A stretch of DNA of 64,000 nt from contig NZ_JSYM01000003.1 of assembly GCF_000812945.1 (NCBI RefSeq), positions 310,001-374,000 on the forward strand. The letters are read 5' to 3'. Under the pieces are notes generated by a model. It was not told the DNA's origin, did not search any database, and worked only from the letters and a program-made list of their open reading frames with translations. The stretch comes from Flavobacterium sp. AED. GTDB taxonomy: Bacteria > Bacteroidota > Bacteroidia > Flavobacteriales > Flavobacteriaceae. Within the stretch, counting starts at the first letter, position 1. Each line of letters starts with the position of its first letter. Positions 26,264 to 36,790 of this stretch are shown here, one piece after another. The position numbers were made by a program, and so were the translations under genes.

Positions 26264-27772
26264 ATGACTCCCAGCACCATTCTACTATTGATAATCGTTT
26301 ATTTTGGTATTTTATTTTATATCTCACATACTGTAAGCAAAAAAAACAGTGGAAACGATGCTTTTTTCAAAGCTAATAAAAATTCAAAATGGTATTTAGT
26401 TGCCTTTGGAATGATTGGAACAGCACTTTCAGGAGTTACTTTTATTTCAGTTCCGGGAGAAGTTGGTGCTCCAAGCGGAGAACAATTCAAGTATTTCCAG
26501 TTTGTATTGGGTAATGCCATTGGTTTTATCATTATTGCAAAAGTACTATTACCCTTGTATTATCGAATGAATTTGACTTCGATTTATGGTTATATAGAAC
26601 ACCGACTAGGCATTTATTCTTATAAAACCGCCGCAACAATTTTCCTGATAAGCCGAACAATAGGTTCTTCGTTTCGATTGTATCTGGTTGTAATTGTTTT
26701 GCAACGCTATGTTTTTGATTTTTATGAAATTCCTTTTGCTGTTACAGTTTTGATTTCACTGACTTTGATATTTGCTTACACTTATCGAGGCGGTTTAAAA
26801 ACGATTATCATAACTGACACGCTACAAACATTTTTCTTAGTTTCTTCTGTCTTTTTAACAATTTTCTTTATTTGCAGAAGCCTAAATCTCAATATTTTTC
26901 AAGCTTTTGAAGAAGTAAAAAACAGTAATTATTCTAAAGTATTTTTCTTTGAGGATTTTGTGTCGAGTAAGTTCAATTTTGTCAAGCAAATTCTGGGAGG
27001 GATATTTGTAACTATTGCTATGGTAGGTTTAGATCAGGATTTAATGCAGAAAAACCTGAGTTGCAAGAACATTGGTGAAGCGCAAAAAAACATGTTCACC
27101 TTTACGGGGATATTTGTACTTATCAATATCTTTTTCCTCAGTGTAGGCGCTTTGCTTTATATTTATGCCAATAAAAATGGAATTGAAGTACCAACGGATT
27201 TAGTTACTGGAAAACCCAGAACCGATTTGCTTTTTCCTGAAATTGCTTTTCATCATTTAGCATTAATCCCTTCGGTTGTTTTCTTGTTGGGATTGACAGC
27301 TGCAACCTTTGCCACAACTGATTCAGCCTTAACAGCGCTTACCACTTCTTTTTGTGTAGATTTTCTAGGTATGGATAAAGCAGAAAATTTAAATAAACCA
27401 AATGTAGTCAGAACAAGGCATTTTGTTCATATTACCTTTTCGTTTTTGATGTTTCTGGTCATTATTTTCTTTAATGCTATCAATGATAGTTCCGTAGTAG
27501 GAATGATTTTTAGGGTTGCTTCCTATACGTACGGTCCGCTTTTGGGATTGTATTGTTTTGGATTGTTTGTAAAATCAAAGACTGTTAAAGACAAATTTGT
27601 TCCAATAATTTGCTTCTTGTCTCCTGCTGTAACTTTCCTAATTAGCGAAAATTCGAAAACATTGTTTTTTGGATATGTTTTCGACAACGAACTGATTATC
27701 GTAAACGGACTAATCACTTTTCTTGGATTGTTATTGATTAGCAAGAATGCTACATCTGAAACACGATTTTAG
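26264..27772 (+). CDS. Sodium:solute symporter family protein
   Basis: This 502-residue inner-membrane protein has about 13 hydrophobic segments of the SSS (LeuT-fold) family. Family marks are [21 protein letters not shown] in helix 2 (shown in part as [17 protein letters not shown]), the [16 protein letters not shown] segment near 173, and the sodium-site region [17 protein letters not shown] near 348. The substrate is not predictable and could be a sugar, organic acid, nucleoside or amino acid. It is divergent from recR and ends just before copy A of an intergenic stem-loop repeat. Confidence 0.9.
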   Translation: MTPSTILLLIIVYFGILFYISHTVSKKNSGNDAFFKANKNSKWYLVAFGMIGTALSGVTFISVPGEVGAPSGEQFKYFQFVLGNAIGFIIIAKVLLPLYYRMNLTSIYGYIEHRLGIYSYKTAATIFLISRTIGSSFRLYLVVIVLQRYVFDFYEIPFAVTVLISLTLIFAYTYRGGLKTIIITDTLQTFFLVSSVFLTIFFICRSLNLNIFQAFEEVKNSNYSKVFFFEDFVSSKFNFVKQILGGIFVTIAMVGLDQDLMQKNLSCKNIGEAQKNMFTFTGIFVLINIFFLSVGALLYIYANKNGIEVPTDLVTGKPRTDLLFPEIAFHHLALIPSVVFLLGLTAATFATTDSALTALTTSFCVDFLGMDKAENLNKPNVVRTRHFVHITFSFLMFLVIIFFNAINDSSVVGMIFRVASYTYGPLLGLYCFGLFVKSKTVKDKFVPIICFLSPAVTFLISENSKTLFFGYVFDNELIIVNGLITFLGLLLISKNATSETRF

Positions 27773-27777
27773 TTTTT

Positions 27778-27863
27778 GCCCAGATGACAGCGACATCCTT
27801 TTCTTGCCCACTTTTTTTTAAACGGAAAAAGAAAAGATATAGCGCACAGCTGGAAACAGCTCC
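27778..27863 (+). repeat. Structured intergenic repeat, copy A
   Basis: The element begins GCCCAGAT and ends CAGCTGGAAACAGCTCC. Outer stem CCAG (27780-27783) pairs with CTGG (27850-27853). The inner stem ATCCTTTTCTT (27795-27805) pairs with AAGAAAAGAT (27829-27838), leaving one bulged C. It lies between the convergent ends of the symporter gene and the CoA-binding protein gene. Two relatives are at 36939-37075 and 62829-62908. Confidence 0.75.
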
Positions 27864-27871
27864 AAAAAAAA

Positions 27872-28240
27872 CTAATATTGATTTGTTGCCAACATAACCA
27901 ATGTACACCCTATCTCGACTTTAATATCATTTAATTTCAACAATTGATAGAACTCAGGATTCTCAGTACCTGGATTAAAAATAACACGTTTTGGTTGCGC
28001 CTCAACAATATAATTATAGTAATCGCGCTGACGTAAAGGATTCAGATAAAGTGTAACTGTATCGATATTTTTTAAAGGAATAGCCTTAGTCTGGATTTTT
28101 ATTCCTGCCACTTCACCCGCATTTTGACCAATTGCAAGAACCGAATGCCCTTTATCAACCAATTTTTCAATTGCCATAAAAGCATATCTAGCCGGTTTTG
28201 TTGACGCTCCAAGAACCAACGTTTTTTTATTTTTTATCAT
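27872..28240 (-). CDS. CoA-binding Rossmann-fold protein (YccU-like)
   Basis: This 122-residue protein is a single CoA_binding domain, as in YccU and the N-terminal part of succinyl-CoA ligases. The nucleotide-binding turn is TLVLGASTKPARYAFMAIEKL, shown here in part as VLGASTKPARYA. It also has GHSVLAIGQN, DTVTLYLNP and RVIFNPGTENPEF, the last matching the family PG(x)N signature. No catalytic function is established for this family. It reads away from marC and ends nine bases after a stem-loop repeat. Confidence 0.88.
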   Translation of the reverse strand: MIKNKKTLVLGASTKPARYAFMAIEKLVDKGHSVLAIGQNAGEVAGIKIQTKAIPLKNIDTVTLYLNPLRQRDYYNYIVEAQPKRVIFNPGTENPEFYQLLKLNDIKVEIGCTLVMLATNQY

Positions 28241-28259
28241 TTTCTGTAATTATATTTTG

Positions 28260-28267
28260 CAAAAGTA
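28260..28267 (-). promoter_or_regulatory. -7 promoter box of the CoA-binding protein gene
   Basis: The minus strand reads TACTTTTG, matching TAnnTTTG, 20 bases before the ATG. The nearest TTG upstream is 23 bases away, slightly too far for a standard -33. Confidence 0.5.
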
Positions 28268-28367
28268 ATCAAAAAGGTCCATGAGTTTAGCAATTATCAG
28301 GTTTAGTTACAAAAGAAATCAAAACAATATCCTAACATTTGCACCTTTCATAGCGCAAAAAAAAGAG

Positions 28368-28375
28368 TATTTTTG
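28368..28375 (+). promoter_or_regulatory. -7 promoter box of marC
   Basis: TATTTTTG matches TAnnTTTG and lies 20 bases before the ATG. It is divergent from the promoter at 28260-28267. No convincing -33 box. Confidence 0.5.
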
Positions 28376-28395
28376 CATTATTAAATTAAAAAAAT

Positions 28396-29025
28396 ATGGA
28401 TCTTTTCATCTATCTCTTTGCTGCCCTTTTTTCAGTATTAAACCCTATAGGAACTGTTCCAATATTTGTGGGTCTCACACAAAATGACACCAAACAAGAA
28501 CGTTCCAGAATTTCTTTATGGACGGCAATAAATGTTTTTGCCATTCTGATAATTTCCTTTTTTATAGGACAATATGTTTTGATTTTTTTTGGAATTAGCA
28601 TTGACGCACTCCGAATAGCTGGAGGAATAATTATTGTTAGCTCTGGATTTTCGTTGCTTTCAGGGAAATTTAATAAAAAAAGAGGGATTAACAAAAAAAT
28701 AGAAACCGATGCTCAAAAAAGAAATGATATTGCTTTGACTCCTCTTGCAATTCCTATGCTTGCAGGCCCTGGATCAATTTCTTTACTTATTGCATTTTAT
28801 CAAGAACACAACTCAACAAGTGATATTATTATATCTTCGTTAGCCATTCTTGCCATAGCAGTTGCTATTTTTATTATTCTTAGAAGCGCACACTATTTAG
28901 CAAAAATACTCGGGGCATCTGGGATTGTTGCTATTTCGAGAATCATTGGTTTTATAGTAATTGCAATTGGAATTCAATATATTGTAAGTGCAATTATCAA
29001 TATCATTAAAGGAAATCTAACCTAA
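28396..29025 (+). CDS. MarC/UPF0056 family membrane protein
   Basis: This 209-residue protein has six hydrophobic segments and the MarC signature LFSVLNPIGTVPIFVGLT near the N-terminus. A mirrored second half carries LTPLAIPMLAGPGSISLLIAF near 115, shown in part as AIPMLAGPGSIS. Although named after multiple antibiotic resistance, the family has no proven transport substrate or resistance role. It is monocistronic, divergent from the CoA-binding protein gene, and ends 13 bases before a bidirectional terminator. Confidence 0.93.
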   Translation: MDLFIYLFAALFSVLNPIGTVPIFVGLTQNDTKQERSRISLWTAINVFAILIISFFIGQYVLIFFGISIDALRIAGGIIIVSSGFSLLSGKFNKKRGINKKIETDAQKRNDIALTPLAIPMLAGPGSISLLIAFYQEHNSTSDIIISSLAILAIAVAIFIILRSAHYLAKILGASGIVAISRIIGFIVIAIGIQYIVSAIINIIKGNLT

Positions 29026-29037
29026 AACAAATAATTC

Positions 29038-29080
29038 AAGCCAACTCTGATAAGGTTCTTAATCTTATCAGAGCTGGTTT
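29038..29080. terminator. Bidirectional terminator between marC and ctlX
   Basis: Arms CTCTGATAAG (29045-29054) and CTTATCAGAG (29064-29073) enclose nine bases. The stem is extended by AAGCCA with TGGTTT, with one mismatch and a wobble pair. It separates two convergent genes and can stop both. Confidence 0.8.
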
Positions 29081-29083
29081 AAA

Positions 29084-30019
29084 TTAATTTCTAGGCAAGA
29101 AGATCTCAGCCATCATACATCTAGCACTTCCTCCACCGCAAGCTTCGATAGTATCTAAACTTGAACTTAAAATTTCAGCGTGTTTTTCTAATTGTTCAAT
29201 TTGTTTTGGAGTTAAACTTTGGTGCGCAGCTGCACTCATGACCAAATATCTTTTATCATTTGACCCACAAACTTCAAGCATATTACCCGCAAAATTATTC
29301 ACTTGAGCTTCAGTTATCAGAATGATTTCTTTTCCGTTTTCTTTTAGGTTATCCAAAACCATTTTACGTTCTTTTTTATCATCAATACAATCAGAACAAA
29401 TCACTGCAAAAGTTTCTCCCAAGCACATCATTACGTTCGTATGATAAATCAGCTTTCGCTCAGAATTTACAGTTTGAAAAGCCTCAAAAATTACTGGTGC
29501 ATAATCAAAATCTTCACAAAATTCGATAAATAATTCCTCATCTGCTCTAGGAGATAAAGCGCAATAAGCTTTCCCATTAGCTCTATCTAGAAGTAAACTT
29601 CCAGTTCCTTCCAAGAAAAAACCATCTTCCTCAGCCGATGTATAATCCATTATATTATTGATTACAAACCCTTTATCTTCCAGAATATCTAAAATATCTT
29701 CCCGACGTTCCTGACGACGATTTTCAGCAAACATAGGATATAACGCGACATCGCCATTCTCATGAAAAGAAACCCAATTGTTTGGAAAAATACTATCCGG
29801 AGTATCTGGACTTAAAGTGTCATCAATAACAGTAACATCGACACCAACAGTACTTAATTTAGCAACAAAAGCATCAAATTCTTGTTGCGCTTTAGCATTT
29901 ACCGTTGCTGGCAAAAGTCCGTCTAATACTTTTTGGTAATAATTGTTTACTGCTGTTTGTTCATTCATTCGAAACGCTACCGGACGAATCATCAATATGG
30001 AATTTGTTGTCTGTTTCAT
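29084..30019 (-). CDS. ctlX: Citrulline-utilisation-type guanidino hydrolase CtlX
   Basis: This 311-residue member of the amidinotransferase/arginine deiminase fold shows PVAFRMNEQTAVNNYYQ at the start, IFPNNWVSFHENG (about 92) with conserved Asp/Asn and His residues, and FLEGTGSLLLDR. The C-terminal nucleophile block is EACGGGSARCMMAEIFLPR, with the likely catalytic cysteine in ARCM. The CtlX name follows family annotation in Bacteroidota; the true substrate (citrulline, arginine or a methylated form) is not shown by sequence. It lies 55 bases after a second enzyme of the same superfamily and probably shares its transcript. Confidence 0.85.
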   Translation of the reverse strand: MKQTTNSILMIRPVAFRMNEQTAVNNYYQKVLDGLLPATVNAKAQQEFDAFVAKLSTVGVDVTVIDDTLSPDTPDSIFPNNWVSFHENGDVALYPMFAENRRQERREDILDILEDKGFVINNIMDYTSAEEDGFFLEGTGSLLLDRANGKAYCALSPRADEELFIEFCEDFDYAPVIFEAFQTVNSERKLIYHTNVMMCLGETFAVICSDCIDDKKERKMVLDNLKENGKEIILITEAQVNNFAGNMLEVCGSNDKRYLVMSAAAHQSLTPKQIEQLEKHAEILSSSLDTIEACGGGSARCMMAEIFLPRN

Positions 30020-30038
30020 TTTTTTATTTTTTTATTTC

Positions 30039-30067
30039 GTAGAGACGTTGCAATGTAACGTCTCTAC
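30039..30067. repeat. Palindromic repeat GTAGAGACGTT...AACGTCTCTAC
   Basis: Perfect 11-bp arms (30039-30049 and 30057-30067) enclose seven bases. I recall GTAGAGACG...CGTCTCTAC as a widespread intergenic palindrome in Bacteroidota and cyanobacteria. Only one copy is in this window. It lies between the two guanidino-hydrolase genes and may also act as an mRNA hairpin. Confidence 0.7.
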
Positions 30068-30074
30068 ATTGAAA

Positions 30075-30989
30075 TTAATCTCTTATTAAAGGTAATGTAG
30101 AACATCGTAATAATCCTTCTTGCTTTGCAATTTCTGCGTATGGGATTTCTTCTACTATAAAACCATTGGCACGTAACCAATTATTTAATCTGGTAAAGTT
30201 TTTTTCAGAAACTACAACATTTGTGTCTATAGAAAAAACATTAGAATTCATAGTATACATTTCGTCTCTTGTAATGTGAAACAAGTTTTCTTTTCCAAAA
30301 AGATTTACAAGAAATAGGTAATCTGCTTCTTCTCGGAATCCGCTTTTGTAAATAATCCCTTTATCATTCCCAACAGGTTGAAAACAACAGTCTAAATGCA
30401 AAGCATTATCACGGGCTTCAATTTTTGACTTTACTAAATCAAATTCTTTAACAATTTTATTTGGAAATAAGTCTTTGATATATTGAACTCCTTGAACGTT
30501 TGTTCTAGCGGTAATATAATCCTTGTAATCACTCCCCTTATAAGTTCCGATAAATATGTACTCTTTCCACAAAATTACATCTCCTCCTTCAATATGCACT
30601 TCTTCTGGAGGACGAACGACTTTTTTGGGATCAATTTGATCAATAACATATTGTATCGCATCTAACTCTCGCTCTCTATCCGGCAATATATTAGATTTAA
30701 TAAAAATATCATCTATAACAAAACCTATGTCTCTGGTAAAAATTTGATTATAATTGACTATCATTTCTGGACGAAAAACAGTCACATTGTATTTTTCGAG
30801 CACTTTATTAAAGGCGTCCATTTCATTTACCATATCCTGCTCTAGTGGATAAGTACCTGCTAAAATATGTTCTAATGACTTCGGATCATATGCTTCTTCT
30901 GGTCTTGGAGTTGGTCCGTTATTAATCGCAGAACCTAAAACTACAGTTCTTAATCTTGAAGTTTCATTCTTTATATTTAATTCTAGCAT
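30075..30989 (-). CDS. Arginine deiminase / dimethylarginine hydrolase-like protein
   Basis: This 304-residue protein has the five-fold pseudo-symmetric amidinotransferase fold. It carries IFTRDIGFVIDDIF (about 88), the EVHIEGGDVILW segment with the catalytic Glu and Asp region (about 131), NALHLDCCFQPVG with the catalytic His (about 196), and the nucleophile near the end in GLLRCSTLPLIRD. It should hydrolyse a guanidino compound such as arginine or dimethylarginine to citrulline plus an amine. It is the upstream member of a two-gene set with ctlX. A -7 box lies at 31006-31013. Confidence 0.87.
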   Translation of the reverse strand: MLELNIKNETSRLRTVVLGSAINNGPTPRPEEAYDPKSLEHILAGTYPLEQDMVNEMDAFNKVLEKYNVTVFRPEMIVNYNQIFTRDIGFVIDDIFIKSNILPDRERELDAIQYVIDQIDPKKVVRPPEEVHIEGGDVILWKEYIFIGTYKGSDYKDYITARTNVQGVQYIKDLFPNKIVKEFDLVKSKIEARDNALHLDCCFQPVGNDKGIIYKSGFREEADYLFLVNLFGKENLFHITRDEMYTMNSNVFSIDTNVVVSEKNFTRLNNWLRANGFIVEEIPYAEIAKQEGLLRCSTLPLIRD

Positions 30990-31005
30990 CTATTTTCAAT
31001 TTTGG

Positions 31006-31013
31006 CAAATATA
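31006..31013 (-). promoter_or_regulatory. -7 promoter box of the guanidino-hydrolase pair
   Basis: The minus strand reads TATATTTG (TAnnTTTG), 17 bases before the ATG. It begins right where the gltA terminator stem ends, so the promoter is packed against the upstream gene's terminator. Confidence 0.5.
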
Positions 31014-31014
31014 A

Positions 31015-31044
31015 AAAAAGCTTCACAAATTAGTGAAGCTTTTT
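31015..31044 (-). terminator. Intrinsic terminator of gltA
   Basis: Arms 31015-31026 and 31033-31044 form a 12-bp stem around GCTTCAC/GTGAAGC with a six-base loop and a T run on the minus strand. It lies 11 bases after the gltA stop. Confidence 0.88.
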
Positions 31045-31054
31045 GAATTGAAAT

Positions 31055-32338
31055 TTATCTTTTCTCAGATGGTACAAAGTCTCTCAAAGGACTACCAGTA
31101 TATACTTGTCTTGGTCTTCCAATAGGTTCTTTATTTTCTCGCATTTCTTTCCATTGCGCAATCCAACCCGGTAAACGACCTATAGCAAACATTACAGTAA
31201 ACATATCAGTAGGAATTCCTAATGCTCTGTAAATAATTCCAGAATAAAAATCTACATTTGGATATAATTTTCTTGATACAAAATACTCGTCTACTAAAGC
31301 TGATTCTTCCAATTTCTTCGCAATTGCAAGAATTGGATCTTCTACCCCTAAAGTTGCTAAAACTTCGTTAGCTGCTTTTTTAATAATTTTTGCTCTTGGA
31401 TCGAAATTTTTATATACTCTGTGACCAAATCCCATCAAGCGGAAAGGATCATTTTTATCTTTTGCTTTAGCTATGTATTTTTCAGCGTCACCGCCATTCT
31501 TATGAATTTCTTCCAGCATTTCAAGTACTGCTTGATTAGCACCACCATGTAATGGTCCCCAAAGTGCAGAAACTCCTGCAGATATTGAAGCAAATAATCC
31601 AGCATGAGAAGAACCTACCATTCTAACTGTTGAAGTAGAACAATTTTGCTCATGATCTGCATGAAGAATAAACAATCGATCTAATGCATCGATAACAACT
31701 GGACTTGCTTTATAAGGCTCTGTTGGCAATTCAAACATTAAACGCATGAAATTCTCCACATATCCTTTTGTATTATCATAATAATTCAAAGGATAGCCCA
31801 TACTTTTTCTGTAGGTCCAAGTTGCAATTACCAAGAATTTACCCATGGTTTTGCAAACTGCTTCATACATCTCTTTTTCATTTTCAACATTCACCGACTT
31901 TGGATTAAATGCTGTCAAAGCACTTGTCAAAGCAGCTAAAACACCCATTGGATGAGCTGTTTTTGGAAAACCGTCAATGATGTTTTTCATTTCCTCGTTT
32001 ACCAAAGTATATTTTCTAATATCATTTTCAAATTGCTCCAACTGAACTTTAGTTGGCAATTCTCCAAAAATTAAAAGATAAGAAACTTCTAAAAAATCTG
32101 CCTTTTCAGCTAAATCTTCTATTGAATATCCTCTATAACGCAAAATTCCAAGCTCTCCATCAAGGAAAGTAATTTCGCTTGTACAAGAACCTGAATTTTT
32201 GTAACCCGGATCAATAGTAATTGCACCCGACAAATCACGTAATTTGTTAATGTCGATAGCCACTTCATTTTCAGTCCCTATAACGATAGGAAGTTCAAAC
32301 TTTTTGCCATCTATTTCTAATGTTGCTGTTTTTGACAT
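31055..32338 (-). CDS. gltA: Citrate synthase
   Basis: The enzyme condenses acetyl-CoA and oxaloacetate to citrate at the entry of the TCA cycle. The 427-residue protein has the type II N-terminal beta domain (SGSCTSEITFLDGELGILRYRG in part: ITFLDGELGILRYRG). It carries substrate-binding LHADHEQNCSTSTVR near 230, the catalytic histidines in WGPLHGGANQ and MGFGHRVYKNFDPRA, and the catalytic aspartate in VDFYSGIIYRALG. It is monocistronic between its own promoter box and terminator, downstream of eno. Confidence 0.97.
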   Translation of the reverse strand: MSKTATLEIDGKKFELPIVIGTENEVAIDINKLRDLSGAITIDPGYKNSGSCTSEITFLDGELGILRYRGYSIEDLAEKADFLEVSYLLIFGELPTKVQLEQFENDIRKYTLVNEEMKNIIDGFPKTAHPMGVLAALTSALTAFNPKSVNVENEKEMYEAVCKTMGKFLVIATWTYRKSMGYPLNYYDNTKGYVENFMRLMFELPTEPYKASPVVIDALDRLFILHADHEQNCSTSTVRMVGSSHAGLFASISAGVSALWGPLHGGANQAVLEMLEEIHKNGGDAEKYIAKAKDKNDPFRLMGFGHRVYKNFDPRAKIIKKAANEVLATLGVEDPILAIAKKLEESALVDEYFVSRKLYPNVDFYSGIIYRALGIPTDMFTVMFAIGRLPGWIAQWKEMRENKEPIGRPRQVYTGSPLRDFVPSEKR

Positions 32339-32378
32339 AATATATTTGGAAATAAAACTTTTAAAATAAATAATTTAC

Positions 32379-32386
32379 CAAATCTA
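32379..32386 (-). promoter_or_regulatory. -7 promoter box of gltA
   Basis: The minus strand reads TAGATTTG, matching TAnnTTTG, about 40 bases before the ATG. No TTG is found at the standard -33 distance. Confidence 0.5.
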
Positions 32387-32444
32387 GGGAATTTCAAATT
32401 AATTAAAAAATGAATAAGACAATGAAATTGTTAAAAGTCAAAAA

Positions 32445-32473
32445 AAAGCCATTCATTTTACATGAATGGCTTT
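32445..32473 (-). terminator. Intrinsic terminator of eno
   Basis: Perfect 12-bp arms (32445-32456 and 32462-32473) enclose a five-base loop, with a T run following on the minus strand. It lies 21 bases past the eno stop. Confidence 0.88.
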
Positions 32474-32494
32474 CCAAGAAAAAATATTCTAAGA

Positions 32495-34185
<1,691 letters not shown>

Positions 34186-35523
34186 ATGGAAACTTTAAAA
34201 AACCGTAACAATTTAATCAATTCTAGTGAAATTGTAGAATTATTGAACAAAACATCTTCTCCATTGGAAAATACAACAGATTTAGATCCATTAATCGATT
34301 CTATCGGAGACGCTAAATATGTCCTTTTAGGCGAAGCCTCACATGGAACACACGAATATTATACCTGGAGAGCTAAAATCACGCAACGACTAATAAAAGA
34401 AAAAGGCTTTTCTTTTGTAGGAGTCGAAGGCGATTGGCCCGATTGCTATCGTGTGAATCGATATGCAAAAGGATATTTAGATTCGGGAAAAGATATCTAC
34501 AGCGTCATGAATGAATTTAAAAGATGGCCTACATGGATGTGGGCAAATTGGGAAACTGCAGCATTCATAGATTGGCTCAAGATTTACAACGAAGATCTAT
34601 CCGCTGATAAGAGAATAGGATTTTATGGTTTAGATGTGTACAGTTTTAGAGAGTCAATGAACTCAATCATTCTCTATTTAGAAAAGAACGACCCTAAAGC
34701 ACTGGCAGTTGCAAAAACAGCCATGAAATGCTTTGAGCCTTACAACAGAGATGAAGGCCAAACTTACGCCAGAGCCTCTTCATTCGTACCGGAATTATGT
34801 GAAAAGGAAATCCTGCACCTGCTGACGGAAATAATAAAAAATGTCCCCAACTACAATCATGATCCGGAAAATGTTTTAAGCACGGAACAAAACGCATTCA
34901 TTGCCAGAAATGCCGAAAAATATTATCGCGCTATGATAAAAAGAGGTTCAGCCTCTTGGAATATTCGGGACGAGCACATGGTTTCAACTATAGAACGGCT
35001 TATGAAATTTCATGGGAAGGAGGCGAAAATAATCGTTTGGGAACACAACACCCACATTGGCGATGCACGTGCTACAGAAATGTCCTCCGAAGGCATGGTA
35101 AATGTGGGTCAGTTAGTACGAGAACAACATTTGAGCGATGGAGTTGTCGCCGTAGGATTTGGATCTTATAAAGGAAGTGTGGTTGCCGGAAGAGAATGGG
35201 GTGATTCCATGCGAAAAATAACAGTTCCGGAAGCTGTTGCAGGAAGTTGGGAACATGCTTTTCATCTTGCTGGCGAAGGAAAAAATAAATTAGTATTACT
35301 GAATAAAATAAAAGACGAAAAATGCCTTTCTTCTTATATTGGACATCGTGCCATCGGAGTAGTTTATAATCCAGAGCATGAAAGATTCGGAAATTACGTT
35401 CCTACAATACTACCAGAAAGATACGATGCCTTTATTTTTCTCGATGAAACAAGCGCACTACACCCGATACATATTCAACCGAATGGACACGAAATTCCCG
35501 AAACCTATCCTTTCGGCATGTAA
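34186..35523 (+). CDS. Erythromycin esterase family protein
   Basis: This 445-residue protein belongs to the Ere-like hydrolase family. Family marks are LLGEASHGTHEYYTWRA with the proposed general-base histidine (about 49), FVGVEGDWPDCYRVNRY (about 77), FYGLDVYSFRESM (about 146) and VWEHNTHIGDARATEM (about 286). It is slightly longer than typical Ere proteins and has no signal peptide. Most chromosomal members have no proven macrolide activity, so resistance should not be assumed. The start ATG overlaps a start-stop ATGTAATG at 34181-34188. It is flanked by eno (divergent) and carA (convergent), suggesting insertion into an otherwise housekeeping block. Confidence 0.88.
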   Translation: METLKNRNNLINSSEIVELLNKTSSPLENTTDLDPLIDSIGDAKYVLLGEASHGTHEYYTWRAKITQRLIKEKGFSFVGVEGDWPDCYRVNRYAKGYLDSGKDIYSVMNEFKRWPTWMWANWETAAFIDWLKIYNEDLSADKRIGFYGLDVYSFRESMNSIILYLEKNDPKALAVAKTAMKCFEPYNRDEGQTYARASSFVPELCEKEILHLLTEIIKNVPNYNHDPENVLSTEQNAFIARNAEKYYRAMIKRGSASWNIRDEHMVSTIERLMKFHGKEAKIIVWEHNTHIGDARATEMSSEGMVNVGQLVREQHLSDGVVAVGFGSYKGSVVAGREWGDSMRKITVPEAVAGSWEHAFHLAGEGKNKLVLLNKIKDEKCLSSYIGHRAIGVVYNPEHERFGNYVPTILPERYDAFIFLDETSALHPIHIQPNGHEIPETYPFGM

Positions 35524-35541
35524 GTTTACATCATTCAACAA

Positions 35542-35579
35542 AAAAAGGGTTTGACTTTTAATTAAGTCAAACCCTTTTT
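35542..35579. terminator. Bidirectional terminator between the esterase gene and carA
   Basis: Perfect 16-bp arms (35542-35557 and 35564-35579) with a six-base loop contain GGGTTTGACTT/AAGTCAAACCC flanked by A and T runs. It lies between two convergent genes and should stop both. Confidence 0.92.
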
Positions 35580-35613
35580 AAATTTCTAAACTATATTGAA
35601 TGGTATTCCAATT

Positions 35614-36714
35614 TTAGCCTTTTATGTTTTCAATAAATTGATCGAATAAATAAGACGAATCATGTGGCCCAGGACTTGCTTCCGGGTGGTACTGAACAGA
35701 GAAACAATTTTTGTTTTTCATACGCATACCTGCAACAGTTCCATCGTTTAAGTGAAGATGTGTGATTTCCAAGTCAGGATGATTATCCAACTCTTCTTTA
35801 TTTACGGCAAATCCATGATTTTGAGAAGTAATCTCTCCTTTTCCGGTAATGATGTTTTTCACAGGATGGTTTATTCCTCTGTGACCGTTAAACATTTTAT
35901 AAGTTGAAATTCCGTTTGCCAGACCAATAACTTGATGCCCGAGACAGATTCCGAATAAAGGTTTATCGTTTTCAAGAATTTCTTTTGCAACTTGAATAGC
36001 ACCAGAAAGAGGTTCAGGATCACCAGGTCCATTAGATAAAAAATAGCCATCTGGATTAAATGCAGCTAGATCTTGGTAAGATGAATCAAAAGGGAATACT
36101 TTGATGTAGCAATCTCTTTTAGCAAGGTTACGAAGGATATTCGTTTTAATTCCTAAGTCAAGCGCAGAAATTTTATAGGTTGCATTCTCATCACCAAAAA
36201 AATAAGGCTCTGTAGTAGAAACTTTAGAAGCTAATTCTAAGCCTTTCATGTCTGGTACTTTTGACAATGCGATTTTTAATTCTTCGATTGGTGTTTCATC
36301 TGTACAAATTACAGCATTCATAGCACCATTGTCACGTATGTAGCTTACCAGCGCACGTGTATCAACATCAGAGATACAAATAAGGTTTTGTTTTATAAAA
36401 TAGTCTTCCAAACTCCCTGAAGCACCTTCGCGAGAATAATTGAAGCTAAAGTTTTTACAAACTAAACCAGCTATTTTAATACTTTTTGATTCAACTTCTG
36501 AATCGTTTACTCCGTAGTTCCCAATATGGGCATTAGTGGCTACCATTAATTGACCAAAATAAGAAGGGTCAGTAAATATTTCTTGGTAACCTGTCATTCC
36601 TGTGTTAAAACAAACTTCACCAAAAGTAGTTCCACTGATTCCAATAGATTTACCATGGAATATGGTTCCGTCACTTAATAGAAGAATTGCTTTTTGTCGT
36701 GTTGTATATTTCAT
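35614..36714 (-). CDS. carA: Carbamoyl-phosphate synthase small subunit
   Basis: CarA hydrolyses glutamine and passes ammonia to CarB for carbamoyl phosphate, used for arginine and pyrimidines. The 366-residue protein has the CPSase small-chain domain (FGEVCFNTGMTGYQEIFTDP, about 31-50). Its class I glutamine amidotransferase domain carries the nucleophile in FGICLGHQVIGLANG (about 256) and the His/Glu pair in VQYHPEASPGPHDSSY. carB is not adjacent. The gene has a good promoter (36791-36821) and shares a terminator with the esterase gene. Confidence 0.97.
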   Translation of the reverse strand: MKYTTRQKAILLLSDGTIFHGKSIGISGTTFGEVCFNTGMTGYQEIFTDPSYFGQLMVATNAHIGNYGVNDSEVESKSIKIAGLVCKNFSFNYSREGASGSLEDYFIKQNLICISDVDTRALVSYIRDNGAMNAVICTDETPIEELKIALSKVPDMKGLELASKVSTTEPYFFGDENATYKISALDLGIKTNILRNLAKRDCYIKVFPFDSSYQDLAAFNPDGYFLSNGPGDPEPLSGAIQVAKEILENDKPLFGICLGHQVIGLANGISTYKMFNGHRGINHPVKNIITGKGEITSQNHGFAVNKEELDNHPDLEITHLHLNDGTVAGMRMKNKNCFSVQYHPEASPGPHDSSYLFDQFIENIKG

Positions 36715-36790
36715 TCTTTGGTTTCTATTATTTTTTTAATAGTCTCATGTAACTCGAAAAAACTCGTTTCATGTGTAGTTAAATATTGTG

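Noticed and set aside
26164..26280. 39-codon N-terminal extension of RecR
   Set aside because: It overlaps the divergent symporter gene and the recR promoter box, and RecR proteins normally begin at the chosen ATG.
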